Shown: positions 12,601-24,477, counted from the first letter of the stretch. The stretch is DNA of 64,000 bases from Arcuatula senhousia (GCA_963971305.1 OZ020303.1:20953184-21017183), one strand, 5' to 3'. Numbers and translations: made by a program. The notes: generated by a model from the sequence alone, not told the origin.

Positions 12601-15600
12601 AAAATATTCACTCGTTTTGCACAAACAAAAATATTCACTCGTTTTTCACAAACAAAAATATTCACTCGTTTTGCACTAACAATGGTGTATAGCGACCATT
12701 ACCATATATGACCTACATGATTTTTTACTTTGATTGAGCGTTTTTACTGTTTGTTCCATCTTTTTTGTTTTATTCTCGGTCTTTTGACATGGTTTTACAT
12801 AAACTATTTTATATTTTGTAATTTGTCATTCTCCTGATCATGGCTGAAAATCGCCGATAGGACACACACAAAAATCCAAACAACAATCAATGAAACAATC
12901 AATTGATTGAGTGTCAAGTCTCAGAGATGGTATGGGGTTGCGGTTACGAGTTATTTCTCTCCGACATTTACCCTGAGTACTTAAAAAAAAATTTTTCATC
13001 ATGTTTTTGCCAAGAATTTTTCTTAAAGAATATAAATATTGCTTTATATATAGAATGGTTTGGTATTGATCGATTCACCTGGAATCGGCGAAAATGAAGA
13101 CATGGACAAAGTCATAGAGGATTTTGTTGAGGAAAACCATGTGATGGGGTTCATTTACATAATAAAGTCGGACAATGGCGGCGGCATGGATGAAGATAGA
13201 GTAAATACAATATTGCTCCTAGTAGACACATTTTATCTATGAAACTACAAGAGTTTTTGATACAATTATAAATCCATGATAGGATATAGGAATCACTAAC
13301 TTGACATTGATTTTGGAAGTATTGTTTCTGCATAAGTTGATGAAATACTCCTTACTTTTTATTTGCTAAAACAGATAATAAATAAGTATACAATGTATAT
13401 AAATTAAAATATGTTTTGATTCAAAATATGGGGGAAAATTCAAAGCTATGAGTGATAAAAAACACTATCTTTTACATATTTTGAAATAGATTAACTAAAA
13501 AGAAAAAGAAAACTGTTAAACACACAACTTTCAGGAAACTCCCAAATAAAGGAGGACGATATGGTCGTCCCATTCATTATTTCAATATAGAAATAAGCAT
13601 TATCATAAATATTTTTTTTCAGCTCATCAAACTGATGAAAATCATTCTCCAAAAACAGAGCTTGAAAGGCACCAAATCCTCATTTAGGTTTGACCCGAGG
13701 TGTGCTATGTTTGTATGCAACATTTGGGACCGTGTGACAGAGAAGCAGAAAGTTAACGACTACATCATAAAACGACTGAATCAGTACTGGCCACATTTCA
13801 ATGAGCAGAAGGTTGTCAAGTTCTCTACAACAAACGCAGAAAGAGAAATCAAAATGAATCAGGATTATATTATTAAAGACTATCAAAAAGTACAAATCGT
13901 GTTACAAACCATGCACAAAGAAGCCTTAGATGAAAGAATAAAAGCATTCTACACGTAAGTTAAGTTTTTGCTGGACTCATGTTATAGGTCTCTGCTAGAA
14001 TATTCAACTACTAGTATTTAACATAAAACGAAGTCTGGTTAAGTTTACAAAATAAAAGAAAACATACTAAGATGTAATAATATACCTACAGTGACTGATC
14101 ACCATTACCGTCTTAAGAAAAAAAAACAACAACAGGGGGTGTGCTTTCATTAATTCATCTCATTTTCTTACTAAAGAGTGTTGAGTCTTGGAATGAGTAA
14201 GTAGAAAATACTTTCTCTTAAAAAGAGACAAAAGAAATGATTCCGATAGTGGAGTTTATTGTAGGTAGACTCAAAATAGTCTGTGGCGGATCCAGAAATT
14301 AACAAACGGGGGGGGGGGGGCGAAGGGGGTGCAATTATAAAAAAACCTTCTGGGACCTCTTGTTTCATACAGTTCCTAACGATTTTTTTTTGTCAAACGG
14401 GGAGGGGGAAAGGGGGGGGGGCGCCCGGTACGCCGGTCCTAGATCCGCCTTTGATGGTCACCAGGCAAAGTTGAAAACATGTCTGCTTTACGTTATGACG
14501 GGCGTTATGATAAAAAACAAAGGTATTTAAGACAACATTTAACAAAACAGATTATTACAAACATTAGGAGGAGAAAACAGCTAGCAGTCATTCAAGTAGA
14601 CAAGTGGTCGCCGCTCGTTGTCTTGCAATATAGATATATAGGCCATAGATATATTTACTTAATTATCAATTGTTGAGAAAAACCAACTACAAAGTGACCA
14701 AAGAACTAAATGATTAAACATCCATATTGTAATTTCCCAAAATTTAGATTTTGACTCTGGCATAATCAAAATAATCGTTTTTAAATTCATATTATATATT
14801 TTATTGCAGCTGGATAAGGAATGTTCTGATTAGATCTATCCAACATTTAAAAATGTTGGCAAAGAAACTGAACACCGCACAGATCGATCTTTCAGACAAC
14901 ATGAAGAAGGCTGCCGAAAATCTTGATGAAATAATGAGCAAATCCACCAAGGTCATTACAGAACTAAGAGAGCTAATATTATGTTCTACGGAAGAAATAT
15001 CTGAAGAATGTAGGAAATATTTACAGAATCCAATGGTGAGATTAAGCATAACACAGTGGATAGACCAGGAGCTGCCTTCGACTGATGATTCTGATGGAGG
15101 ACGGAAAGATTGGGACACAATCAAGGCTGAGCTGGACTGTAAGATCTATGAGAAAATAGGCAATGAGCTTGTTAGTTGGGAAGAAAAGAATGGAAGAATA
15201 AGTCAAGTAAAGACAACTATTATATCTGAAATAAAGCGCCATCTTAAAGGTCTGTCGAATGAGATCAATGATTTAGAGGAAAATCTTTCCTCTTCAAGGA
15301 ACAAAGGCAAAAGAGAATCAATCGCAACACTTCGCCCTCAGTCGATTTCGAATTCATTCAAAGATAAGTCAAATGGGAACACTTACAATGACCGTCGTGG
15401 ATCAGTTATCAGTTATCAATCTAATTCACAGGAGTTCCAGTTCCAACTTAGCGTTCGTGCAATCAACAAAGTATTTCAACCTTTTTTCAACTTTTTGGTA
15501 AACAGATTACCTGGTCGTAACAAAATGGATATCTATATGAAAGATAAAGCAGCATACGCTAAGGAAAGGTCTGAAAAACTTCTAGATCAACTCGTTCAAC

Positions 15601-17978
15601 CTCCCAGCAAGGATCAAAACCCACTGAAATGTTATATCGAGGTATTTATGAAGGAAGCAAAAGATATGCTAGACCATTTGATTCTGAAGATACCGAATTC
15701 CATCAAAACAAACTTACTGTTGATAAACCACGTTCAGACATCTCAGAAAGATTCAGTGTTATCGCGTCGAATATATGATACTATGATGAAGGACTTTGAA
15801 ATGCTTAAGTGCCTTCTTGGGATATATGGAACAGGGTACATATTTGTGGAAGATTTCAAGCCTGGTGAATTACAGATACTGAATCCAAATGATCCTTCAG
15901 GACGTTCATCTATACCATTTAGAGTTTCAGATTTTCTCTCAAGTATGTCAAGCTCTCAAGTCAACCAGTCTGATAGTAACCACTACCAAAGGGGAATGTG
16001 GACAGCTCATCAACAAGGACTTCTTTACAGAGAAGAAGGAAATCATGAATATGTCTCGCTGAAAATTTATTTGCCGTCTTGTCAAATAAACAATTGTATC
16101 AGCGAAATAGCAAAATTGAGGTAAGATTTAAAACTATTATTACATGTTTTAGTACTAATTATCAGTCCTTTGTTCTTGTTTTTTATATGATATCCCTTTG
16201 ACATATAAGCAATAAGTTATGAATTCATATTCGAGAGCCGGTAGTGTAGTGGTTAACGCGTCGGACTGCTAACACCGAGGTTCGTGGTTCGATCCTCGTC
16301 AGGGGTGAAAATTTCATGAACCGATTTTCCGAATCTCTCTTGACACCATTTGCGAGGATGGTCACAAGAAACGATGAAAGTCCTTCGAAAGGGACGACAA
16401 AAGGTTGTCCCGTGTATGGGGAGAGCAATACTCTGTGGACGTTAAAGACCCCTTTGTAAGGTTCGATAAGAGAAGGCTCAATGGGGGCCGCCTACAAAGG
16501 TCGCACTTGCAAACTGCTAGCTGGAGAGGGATTTATAGAAGCATTTAGCTTGTTTCCCAATCCAGGATAAATAAATATGTTTGAACTAATTCATATTTGG
16601 CAGTCTACAAGATGGCCTTAGTTTCGGCTGATGAGGGTACAGTCACTAGACTCACAAGAATAGCGAAGAGAAGAAAACTTATATTGTTCAATACTGTATG
16701 TTTTATTTTTCCATAGTAAAATTGATTGTTAAATACCTTCAGCAAACCAATGTAATACAAATTTAACTGCAATTTGTATGGCTGAATTATTATATTGTTT
16801 TATTCTTTGGATAAAAACCTGAGTGCCTTTAATTTTTTTCCTGTAGATTGATCGAACACAAGCACGTTGCAGATTTTCTTGGTGTGCAGTACACAGGTGA
16901 TTGTGTCCCTACTTTAGTTTACAAAGGATCCCTGAGGTCGTTACAGCACCACGTCTTGAAGAATTCTAGAAAAGACGTGTGTCGTATTTTAGACGAGTGT
17001 GGTGATGCCTTGGAATGTCTTCATAGAAATGGATTGGTTCACATGGAGCTGAACATGAATACTGTTATGGTAAGTTTGTGTAGCTGTTGATGATCTATGA
17101 TATGTATTTTAAACAATTGTTTGTTCATATGTGAAGCAATAATCTACATTCCGATTGTTAAATTCAAATTGTTTAAAACACCAGGTTTCTTTCCTTTTGC
17201 TGAATATAGTCGATATCCTCGGTTCTGGGTTTGGCTTTCCTGTTCGAACTTTTTTTTGGTTTTGAGTACTTTTCGGTTAATACTTTTGGATTTTACCTTC
17301 CAATTGCCTATGAGAGCCTAATCTTTGCATAAACAGCATAGCCAAATTACCCGTTTTTATACCCGTTATGGTCCTTGAAATTTAAAAAAACCTCCTGCTA
17401 CAAAACTGTTATTAGATGATTTTTTTCACGCATGTTTTAATTGTTGAAAATTTTTATGTACAATCCTTGATTTCCGTGCTAACAAATTAATTAAAACATT
17501 ACTTTTTTAGGTTGATTCATCCACAAGCGTTTGTCTAACTGGCGGATGTCTACCTAGAAAGGCAGACCTTCCTAAGAATCCAGAACAACACATCAGTGGT
17601 AACTTTGTCTATCTTTCTCCGGAAGTATTGAAAGGAGATGTATATACAGCAACTGCAGATATATATGCGTATGGACTACTCTTTTTTGATCTGATATCAA
17701 AGGCGTCAGCTTTCCAGAAACAGAGAGTCATGTCATTGGATCTCTTTGTTCAGAGTTTAGATCCTGTAGGTATGATGGACTTTGAGTCTAATATGCCTGA
17801 ATTAGACGAGAGTGGGAAAGATCTAATTAAATCATGCCTACAAATAAAGGAAGAAGATAGACCAAGTATATCTCATTTTCGGAGAATAATTTCTCAGTTG
17901 AAGGAGGAAGACTGCTTCCCTGGGCCACAGAACGCTCCGACAACTTTTACACAAAGAATAGATTGTGGAAGAGTTTAA
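6689..17978 (+). CDS. Gene B: dynamin-like large GTPase with C-terminal pseudokinase
   Basis: Eight exons, all with GT/AG junctions and consistent phase: 6689-6901, 11300-11534, 12035-12321, 13054-13200, 13623-13954, 14810-16120, 16847-17069, 17511-17978. Total 3216 nt, 1071 residues. N-terminus is MANLPNPDSEIVDNL, an acidic helical region. GTPase: G1 GETSAGKS (150-157), switch I region PCTSVITRL, G3 DSPG (252-255), G4 NIWD (327-330) instead of the usual NKxD. One large exon (405-841) encodes a charged helical stalk-like region and then a kinase-like N-lobe with VSLKIY holding the expected Lys. The C-lobe has HMELNMNT in place of HRDxxxxN, LTG in place of DFG, then SPE and ADIYAYGLLFF, so it is a pseudokinase. 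Lowest confidence is the 4.4-kb intron 1, but exon 2 is confirmed by gene C. The architecture resembles mollusc proteins annotated as DSTYK-like; the function is unknown. Confidence 0.88.
7061..7180. mobile_element. 120-bp palindromic MITE
   Basis: Ends GGCCCCAGTTTCATAAA and TTTATAAAACCGGGGCC are imperfect inverted repeats, and inner blocks with TTTCCTCAAATT and GAAATCCTCAAATTT extend the pairing. It lies in intron 1 of gene B. No coding capacity and no clear target-site duplication. Confidence 0.55.
7884..8538. mobile_element. MITE with CCAGGGYGGTGTYCTC ends and TA target site
   Basis: The left end CCAGGGTGGTGTTCTCC and the reverse complement of the right end, CCAGGGCGGTGTCCTCG, match. The inner flanks also pair imperfectly over more than 100 bp, with repeated GTCTAAG/GACCATCT-type blocks. 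Both ends are bordered by TA. Intron 1 of gene B; no transposase. Confidence 0.55.
8987..11148. mobile_element. Foldback element with CTACCGAT repeats in its arms
   Basis: The outer ends are inverted copies: GCGACAACATGTTTTCTACC at 8987 and its complement ending at 11148. Each arm carries about six copies of TTTTCTACCGAT in outward-inverted orientation (9000-9275 and 10700-11135). A second inverted block further in includes CTCAGATAACTGGGG, GCAGCTATCTGGGGG and their counterparts at 10270-10330. The middle is interrupted by a SINE at 9565-10044. No transposase frame. It fills half of gene B intron 1. Confidence 0.7.
9565..10044 (+). mobile_element. SINE nested in the foldback element
   Basis: Flanked by a perfect 12-bp target-site duplication ACAGATATTGTA (9553-9564 and 10045-10056). 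The 5' part, GAGGCCCGAGTGGCG, resembles a tRNA A box. A central motif ACGTAAAAGATCCCTTTGTGG is close to the ACGTTAAAGACCCCTTTGTA of the SINE at 16.2 kb. The 3' end is CGTAAAACACTAACTCACTC with a CACT-type tail. It is about 480 bp, long for a SINE. Confidence 0.7.
12035..13954 (+). other. GTPase core of gene B (exons 3-5)
   Basis: Three exons of 287, 147 and 332 nt hold the nucleotide-binding motifs. Gene C has the same three lengths and gene A has the same 287-nt first one. This exon-to-motif layout (G1 and switch I in one exon, G3 alone in the next, G4 in the third) makes orthologous splicing secure. Confidence 0.85.
12474..12680 (+). repeat. 27-bp minisatellite
   Basis: About eight copies of a 27-bp unit (ACTCGTTTTGCACAAACA plus AAAATATTC) begin at 12474, 12501, 12528, 12555, 12582, 12610, 12637 and 12664. 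Only small A-run length and point changes separate the units. It sits in intron 3 of gene B. Because 27 is a multiple of three it yields false open frames on both strands. Confidence 0.9.
14285..14449. mobile_element. Short MITE with G-rich interior
   Basis: Ends GGCGGATCCAG and TAGATCCGCC are inverted. The interior holds two long G runs (14308-14330, 14399-14421) separated by AT-rich sequence, giving G-quadruplex potential on the plus strand. It lies in intron 5 of gene B. A related end (CAGTGGCAAATCCAGAGGGG) appears near 31075. Confidence 0.5.
16232..16587 (+). mobile_element. tRNA-derived SINE in intron 6 of gene B
   Basis: Flanked by a perfect 10-bp target-site duplication AATTCATATT (16222-16231, 16588-16597). 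The head has an A box, TAGTGTAGTGGTTAA, and a B box, GGTTCGATCC, with a loop that reads as a serine-GCT anticodon. The body shares the central ACGTTAAAGACCCCTTTG motif with the SINE at 9.6 kb. The 3' end is AATAAATAAATATG. Perfect duplication indicates a fairly young insertion. Confidence 0.85.
16847..17978 (+). other. Pseudokinase C-lobe of gene B (exons 7-8)
   Basis: Exon 7 carries the end of the alpha-C region, the hinge-like PTLVYKGSL and the catalytic-loop counterpart LHRNGLVHMELNMNT. The catalytic Asp is Glu and the metal-binding Asn is Thr. Exon 8 has LTG where DFG is expected, an intact SPE, and ADIYAYGLLFFDLI matching the usual DVWSFGVLLWEL block. Phosphotransfer is unlikely; an allosteric or scaffold role is inference. 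Confidence 0.75.
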
Positions 17979-18049
17979 TATTTGTTTTTCTATGAAAACA
18001 TTTAAATTTTTATTATTCATTTGCTCAAGATGCTTTTATTGTTCTGGTT

Positions 18050-18055
18050 ATTAAA
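18050..18055 (+). terminator. Candidate poly(A) signal of gene B
   Basis: ATTAAA, the common variant signal, occurs 72 bases after the stop codon. No AATAAA is seen closer. Confidence 0.35.
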
Positions 18056-19559
18056 ATATTTTTGTTTTGAAATTCATTTTTATTTTCACGCATGTTGTCA
18101 AAACCCATGAAAGTATAATAATGTGACATACTAGTAGTTTACAAAACACCCTTAATTCATTAGCCAAAGCTCAAATTAAAATTTAACTATGTTTCATTAG
18201 TCCTGAAAGCAAAGTGGAAAATATAAAAAAATAACATCAAATAATTAAAAGTTAATTAAGTGTTTGTGTAGATGTAAATAAACATGTATAATTAAATTCA
18301 CGACAATTTACAAATTTCATGCTCAAAACCGAGTCGTCCTCGAGTTGGGGGAGGGGGGGGGTTGAAAAGTACATGTGTTAGGTTTTTTTACCACTTGATT
18401 GTGCTTGGACTTTAAAATCCTTATCACTACCTAAAGTATGTTTCATGTAATTAATAAAATTGCACATATGGAATAGTTATTACATTGAACCTTTTGTGTC
18501 TCACAAAGACGTCGTAAATTTTGAAATTTAATGATTATAACGAGAGAGTTAACCGTTAGAAACTTGTTTGAAATGTATGTTCACAAGTCAGAATCATTTG
18601 CTATCCGTTGTGTCAGGTTTTCTTGCATCATTTATTTTCTGAAAGCTTGTTTTATATTTTGTTTTACAACAAATATAAGCTAAAATTCCATTTAAACATA
18701 AACAAGTATGATTATCAAACAATGTGTTGGTCATTGATTGAGAAAAAAAAAGAGCAATACGAGTCTTTAGGCTTCTGAAGCTGTATAATACACAGAGATT
18801 AACGTTAACATGAACTTTTCATATTCTATTAGTTCATACAAAATAATTTGGTTTAAACCTTTATTTTAAAAAGCTTAGAACTTTGTTCTATTCGTTTTGA
18901 ACAAGAGTGTCTTTAGTCAGTATCAAATTGCTCATAACAAATAGATTGTTGCAGTTCCTCTGTTGACATGGTGCAATTGTAAATAATTATTGACACGCAA
19001 ACTATGGTTCGATATATCTTGTACCGGTGCAGACAGGCGATTTTCAAAAGACTTGAAAGAAAAATGAAGATACTTATGATAAAAAAAACATGTATCAGAG
19101 GTGCTCTAACCAAGAAAATCCCAAATACTATATGAAAATGAAGAGCATAGATTAAAAACAACCATCAACAAAAAATACATGTATTATAACAAAATATTTC
19201 GCAATAAATACCCCATTACTCCAATGTTTGTCCAATTGTAATAATTTAAAGTTCTATTGTTATGAATTACTTTTAAATTTACATGTATGATAATGCATGC
19301 ATTTGCAATAAAAGTTATTCTACATTGATATACAATTACTTTTAGCAAATCGTTAAATAAGTCTCGCACTGCTAGATTTATAAATCGTTAAAAATATTAA
19401 GACATTTTAGATGTGGTATAAACATTGTAAAATTGAGAAACAATCAGTTCATATAATGTGTAAACACTTAAAAAACCTTTGAATTAATTGAATTCATTTT
19501 CTGCATGCGAACACATTTAATGCAAAGCTTTTTTGTCAAAGAAAAAACATATACAATAG
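18056..19559. other. Intergenic stretch without recognised features
   Basis: AT-rich unique-looking sequence between gene B and the first Penelope-like fragment. The only notable point is a G run at about 18346-18361. Open frames here are short and show no family motifs. Confidence 0.6.
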
Positions 19560-20145
19560 GATTAAAGGAAGCAGAGGTACCAATGGGGAATCCGAATGTC
19601 AAAAGTCCAAAAGGGCAGAGACAAAACCAGTAAACACCAACAAGAACGGGACAAAAACAGACAACATGTAAAACATAGAAACACAAAACAACTGAATATC
19701 AATCAACAACGCGAACTCCAGTCGAAACGAGAGTGAACTCAGGTGCTCCGGAAGAGTAAGCAGTTCCTGCTTGCTATAGCATACCCGTCGCGTTGCCAAC
19801 AGTCAATTCAGTGTGTCAAATCCGGTAAAGGAAGACAAAACAAAATCTTATGACAAACCAACATCTGCACTCATCTGAGATATCGAAATCCCATATTTGT
19901 ATATAAGTGCATGATGTCTTCCGTAAAATTTCTTGAGTGAAGACAGCAACTAAGAAGCAACATAACCCTGTGTGAGCAATTTTTGCGTCAGACGTGCCGC
20001 TGTTCTAAGGAAATCGATGTAGGTCCCGCACGCTCTGGAGTAACGAATCAATTGAGATACGTAAACTCCATAAGCTGGAGCGGACGGAATATGTTGCTAC
20101 ACAAGAAGTGGAAAGTTGAAGTCATCACGTTTGTCATAGAGCTTT
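19560..20145 (-). mobile_element. Penelope-like RT 3' fragment
   Basis: On the minus strand: YDKRDDFNF, then IPSAPAYGVYVSQLIRYSRA, KLLTQGYVAS, KFYGRHH, and the shared 3' tail. That tail includes the bases for a spurious frame ending in LLVFTGFVSALL. In-frame stops and small gaps show decay. It is oriented opposite to the copy at 4.5 kb. Confidence 0.65.
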
Positions 20146-20299
20146 GTTGAAAGTTTCCCTTAAATATTTGTAAATTTTTTTCTAGAGCCTAAAATGATGT
20201 TTTATATGACCATAAATACGCAAAATAAGCAACTGCTGTATTTGAAAATGAAAATTATCATAAAGGTAGGTCATACCGACTTATATTTGATGACCAATT

Positions 20300-20985
20300 A
20301 TGGTTTTGAAATCTATGATCATTCTCAATTCTAAACAGACCAGGAAGTATGGTAGGATCACGTTGACGTCACTGAGCAGTCTATGTTTTATAATAAGTAC
20401 TTGTGAAATGTTTGAAGGTTACAAGGAATCATTCACGTGTTCGTGTCATTCACCCTTCATTAGAAAAAAATTGGGCGGTTCTAAGGTTCTGTAAATCGTT
20501 TGATGTGTCTAATGCAACTTGTTTTATTTGTTAAAACATTTAAAAAGGAAAGAAAGCTCTTAGTGTAATCATATGAGATTGAAATTGAATGACCACGAGA
20601 GAACCATCTGTTCAAAAGTTATAGATCAACCAGTGCTGTCTGAAAATAAACGGACGTCGTTATATGCATTTGAACAAATAAAATATCAGTTTCTTTGAAA
20701 CATTTTCAATAAAAGACCAATAGTAATAAAAGGGAACATAAATTGGCAAACGCACCATCCTTGCTATCGAGTATAAGGAAATCGACAATCAAAACGCATT
20801 ATAAACATTTTTATCAAAGCAAACTTTATAAAAGAATCTTCGATTCTAAACTTTAAAACTGACAATCATTATAATTAACAGACATATATAAAATACTGGA
20901 TTTTGATTTTAAAAAGTTCATGGTTTTTAAATCGTTTATTCCAAATTTTAAACCAACACCGACAAGGAAGTGTGGTAAGGTCGCC
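20300..20985 (+). repeat. Two copies of a dispersed ACAAGGAAGT repeat
   Basis: A block of about 70 bp with consensus near CATGGTTTTTAAATC, then TTTATTC, then AGACAAGGAAGTGTGGTA, occurs at about 20300-20365 and 20915-20985. Further copies lie near 24045, 26085, 36395 (weak), 39050 and 48990. All are on the plus strand. The family is unknown to me. Confidence 0.5.
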
Positions 20986-21024
20986 TTTTTGAAGTTCCTT
21001 GGGATAGATGAGATGGAGAAAGTC

Positions 21025-21270
21025 ACCAAATCAAGAATTGTTCAGTGAAAGAACATCATCAATACAACGGAACGTAAGGTTAAAAGAGAGAGCTAGTCTT
21101 CGATCTTTTTTGTCCAAAATAGTTGGTAAGAAGTCTGCTTCGTATGTATGAAGAAACAAATCAGCAAGCAAAGGTGCACAATCAGTGCCCATTGGAATCC
21201 CTATTGTTTGCTGAAAAACACGTCCACCAAACTTAACAAATATGTTGTCAATAAGAAAATTGAGCATGTC
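21025..21270 (-). mobile_element. Reverse-transcriptase palm fragment, Penelope-like
   Basis: Minus-strand frame with FGGRVFQQTIGIPMGTDCAP, LLADLFLHTYEADF and FRCIDDVLSLNNS. These are RT motif B and motif C regions; the catalytic block is CIDD where YxDD is usual. It is truncated at both ends. The sequence style matches the palm domain of Penelope-like elements, consistent with the C-terminal fragments nearby. Confidence 0.75.
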
Positions 21271-21399
21271 AAAATATTAAAATGATTTTGTTCTACCAAA
21301 ACTGAGACCGTGGGACAACAGAATGCTCAAAATAGCCTAAATTTGGGGTTTTTAGCCGATTTTGCAAAGAAAAGCTGGTTTACTATTCAAGGCCCGTAG

Positions 21400-23440
21400 G
21401 TAAAAAAAAATCTTAATTCGTTTATACGATGTATGAAATCGTTTAAACGGTTTATCAAATCGTGGGTGTAGGTAATCATCGAGTTCAAATCAGAGTTGGA
21501 GTTAGAGTCAGAGTTAGAGTTCGAGTTACGACTAACTCGAAACAGTGATTTTTATGGCAATAATCGAGTTACGACTCGAGTTCGAGTTATAGATCGAGTT
21601 AGATTTCGAGTGGGATATTTACTTAAGCACTATTACATGAATGTTGTCAAATATAACACTTGTTGGTGTGTACTAGTTTTGTCTCTGCCCTTTCGGACTT
21701 TTCACATTCAGATACCCCGTTGGTACCTCTGCTTCTTTTAAACTATTTAAGGTTGTCGCCTTGCAATATACCCATTTATAAATATATGTGTAGATATAAT
21801 TAAAAACCACTAAATGTACATATTTACGTAATGTCACAAAGACTGTGGACAATCAGAAAATATGTAACAATGTGGCTATCTTGTCTTTGAATATCTGAAA
21901 ATATTATACCTCCACTCGTAAGAGAAGGGGCTATATTGCAATCACCTTGTCTGTTCGTCCGTCAGTGAGTTGTACCGTGTCCCCCCTTTTCAGGACAGTC
22001 GCGCATCTACTCTGTTTTCTTAGCGAACTTAGACATTTAAAGGCCTTAGGGTAAAAAATATGACGATTTGTCGCAACAGATTTCATATCTGCTGAAGGAA
22101 TTGATTACACAGCTTTATGATGATGAGTTGTAACGTGCCTCACCTTTCCAGGTCAGTCAGGCATCGTTTCGGAGAAGAGGGGGTTTTCTGTTTTACCCTT
22201 GTCCACCCGTCCGTTCTTTCGTTCGTCCTTTCGTAATTTTCTAAGCACCTGTATGACGTAAATGTCCGTTTTTTATATAACTTTATCATATGTATACCTC
22301 CTCTTATACTTTACCGAATACTTTTTAACGCAATGCATTATTTAGGGAACGGGCGTATCACTTGTAAGCAATAGCTCAAAGATTTAGTTGTTTTCTATCA
22401 AGTTTCTTGAATGAAGACAACAACAATCGAACAGTAAGGGAACGACCATTAGATTTTTATGAGGGGGGTATGGATATTTTCTTAGTCCCGCCTTTTTATT
22501 TTTGAGAAATCAAAGCCAAAAATTTTTGTTTTGCGCACATTTTTTTATTTTTATTTATAAACTTAACATAAGCTTTTTTTCAGGCAGAAACACCATCCTG
22601 CCTTCTTTTTATCCAGAGCACCGTCCAGCTTTTAATTTCCTGCTTTTTGGCATCCTGCCTTTTATTTCAAATTCATCAAAGACCCCCCCCCCCCAAATCA
22701 AATGGTTGCTCTCTAACATAACAATGTGTTAAAAGTTTTGCGTCAGTGGCATTTTAATATATGTCCGAATTTGTTTACGAAGAAAAATAAATATCCGATG
22801 GCAATATATTTCCATTGTAGTCGGGTTTTTATCTGTTATGAATCAGTTCCTTACTAAGTTAGTATCTCAAAGAAGATTGCTGGTTACATGCAGCAGAGTT
22901 GCAAATATAAATGATAAAAAAAGTGTGCAAAGAAATAAATATACGACTAGTTTTGTAACTCGAACTCTAACTCGATCTGTAACTCGAACTCGAGTCGTAA
23001 ATCTATAATTTCCATGAAAATCACTGTTTCGTGTTAGCTGAAATTTTTAACTCGAACTCGAATAATAACTCGAACTCGAGTCGTAACTCGAACTTTAACT
23101 CGAACTCGAACTCGCTGATTACCTACACCCTCATTTATTAATCCGTGAAAATGGTTAATCTAATCCTATTTGTACCATTTATTATTTCTTTTGTACGATT
23201 TATTAATCCATTAAAACAGTTTATTGAATCGTTTATACCATTTATTACTGCGTTTGTACGATTTATCAATTCTTTTTTACAATTTTTTAATCCGTTTGAG
23301 CGGTTTATTAAATCGTTTAAACGGTTCATTAAATCGTTTGTACGATTTATTAATTCGTTAAATCGTTTGTACGAATTATTAATTCGCTTGTACGATTTAT
23401 TAAATCGTTTGTACGGTTATACTTTTTATGGAACTTAACT
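21400..23440. mobile_element. Foldback element with simple-repeat arms
   Basis: The left arm (about 21405-21620) and right arm (about 22945-23430) are inverted. From the inside out each has a block rich in CGAGTT/AACTCG repeats, the phrase GTGTAGGTAATCA or its complement, and an array of units like ATTTATTAAATCGTTTGTACG. The outer array has about three units on the left but more than a dozen on the right. No transposase. The interior holds a short copy of the Penelope-type tail near 21690. Confidence 0.6.
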
Positions 23441-24477
23441 TTTATCAATGATAATCTTTGACAAGCTCTATGTTTCTTTTCATTTATCAAATTTTTTTTC
23501 ATAAGAGGAACCAATTTTTTGGTAAGGTATTTTCCAAAAATCCAAAAATTGTAAAACTATTTAAATTCTTAGATGCACATTATAGACCTTACATTAGATT
23601 AAATATGCTTTTATTAAATCTCTGATTTCACCATTAATAATGCATTAATTATAAAGCATATGCTACAAAATGTGATGTTTTAATTGATTATTTTTCATTA
23701 CATAACCATCAGGAGGTTGTGTATATCGGCGTGTCTCGTACAATTCTAATGTATTCAGATGTGACCGATGTAGTCATAAGAAACATTTAGTGAACCAGTT
23801 TAATAGGCGATACTATATGCAATAGAAAGTTTTCAGAAAATAAGTTCAGTAAAAAGAAGGAACTCAGATGCATTAATGGAATAATGACTGCGTATATGAC
23901 AATTAAGTACATGTATATGAAGATTGATGTAATCAGATGGCATCAATGAAAGCTAAATATCAAAAAGTAAAATCCATACTAAACCGCAAAACTGGTAGTT
24001 AAAACAACTAACGAGCATGCACGGTATGTCTGACTGGATTTTAGTAAACGTTCATGGTTTTTAAATCTTTTATTCAAACCTAGACAAGGAAGTATTGCAA
24101 TGTCACGTTTACAACAATCGTTGCCAAATTAAATTATTATAACTACCAATTTTTAAGGTCACATGCAATAATCATTTAAAAATCTACCCCCCAAAAATTA
24201 GTGTTTAAGTACCAAAGAAGTACTAATGGACCATTTGGACGTAAGATATCCGAAAAAAAGAAGAGAAATATCAGTAGATACAAAAGAAAACAACAAGAAG
24301 AAACAAATGACAGAAAAAAAACAAAAAAAAACAATCAACCACGCAAATTCAAATTGACAATTTATATTTGGAGCTATGGAACTTTATTTTTTGGTGGGCT
24401 TTGACCAAGTCATTGGACTCTTTGACAACTGTACAAAATAACATCTATGCCAAAGAGCACAACTAACATCTAAAATA
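23441..24477. other. Intergenic, one dispersed repeat copy only
   Basis: Contains one ACAAGGAAGT repeat copy at about 24045-24115. Otherwise I see nothing but AT-rich sequence. Confidence 0.5.

Noticed and set aside
12375..12711. Several open frames on both strands with repeated NIFVCAKRV or KYSLVLHKQ
   Set aside because: Products of the 27-bp minisatellite in an intron of gene B.
16232..16310. tRNA-Ser-like gene
   Set aside because: Has A and B boxes but is the head of a SINE with its own target-site duplication; pairing in the acceptor stem is poor.
19599..19799. Open frame similar to one near 37.1 kb (LLVFTGFVS-like)
   Set aside because: Similarity comes from the shared non-coding 3' tail of Penelope-type fragments, with stops in most copies.
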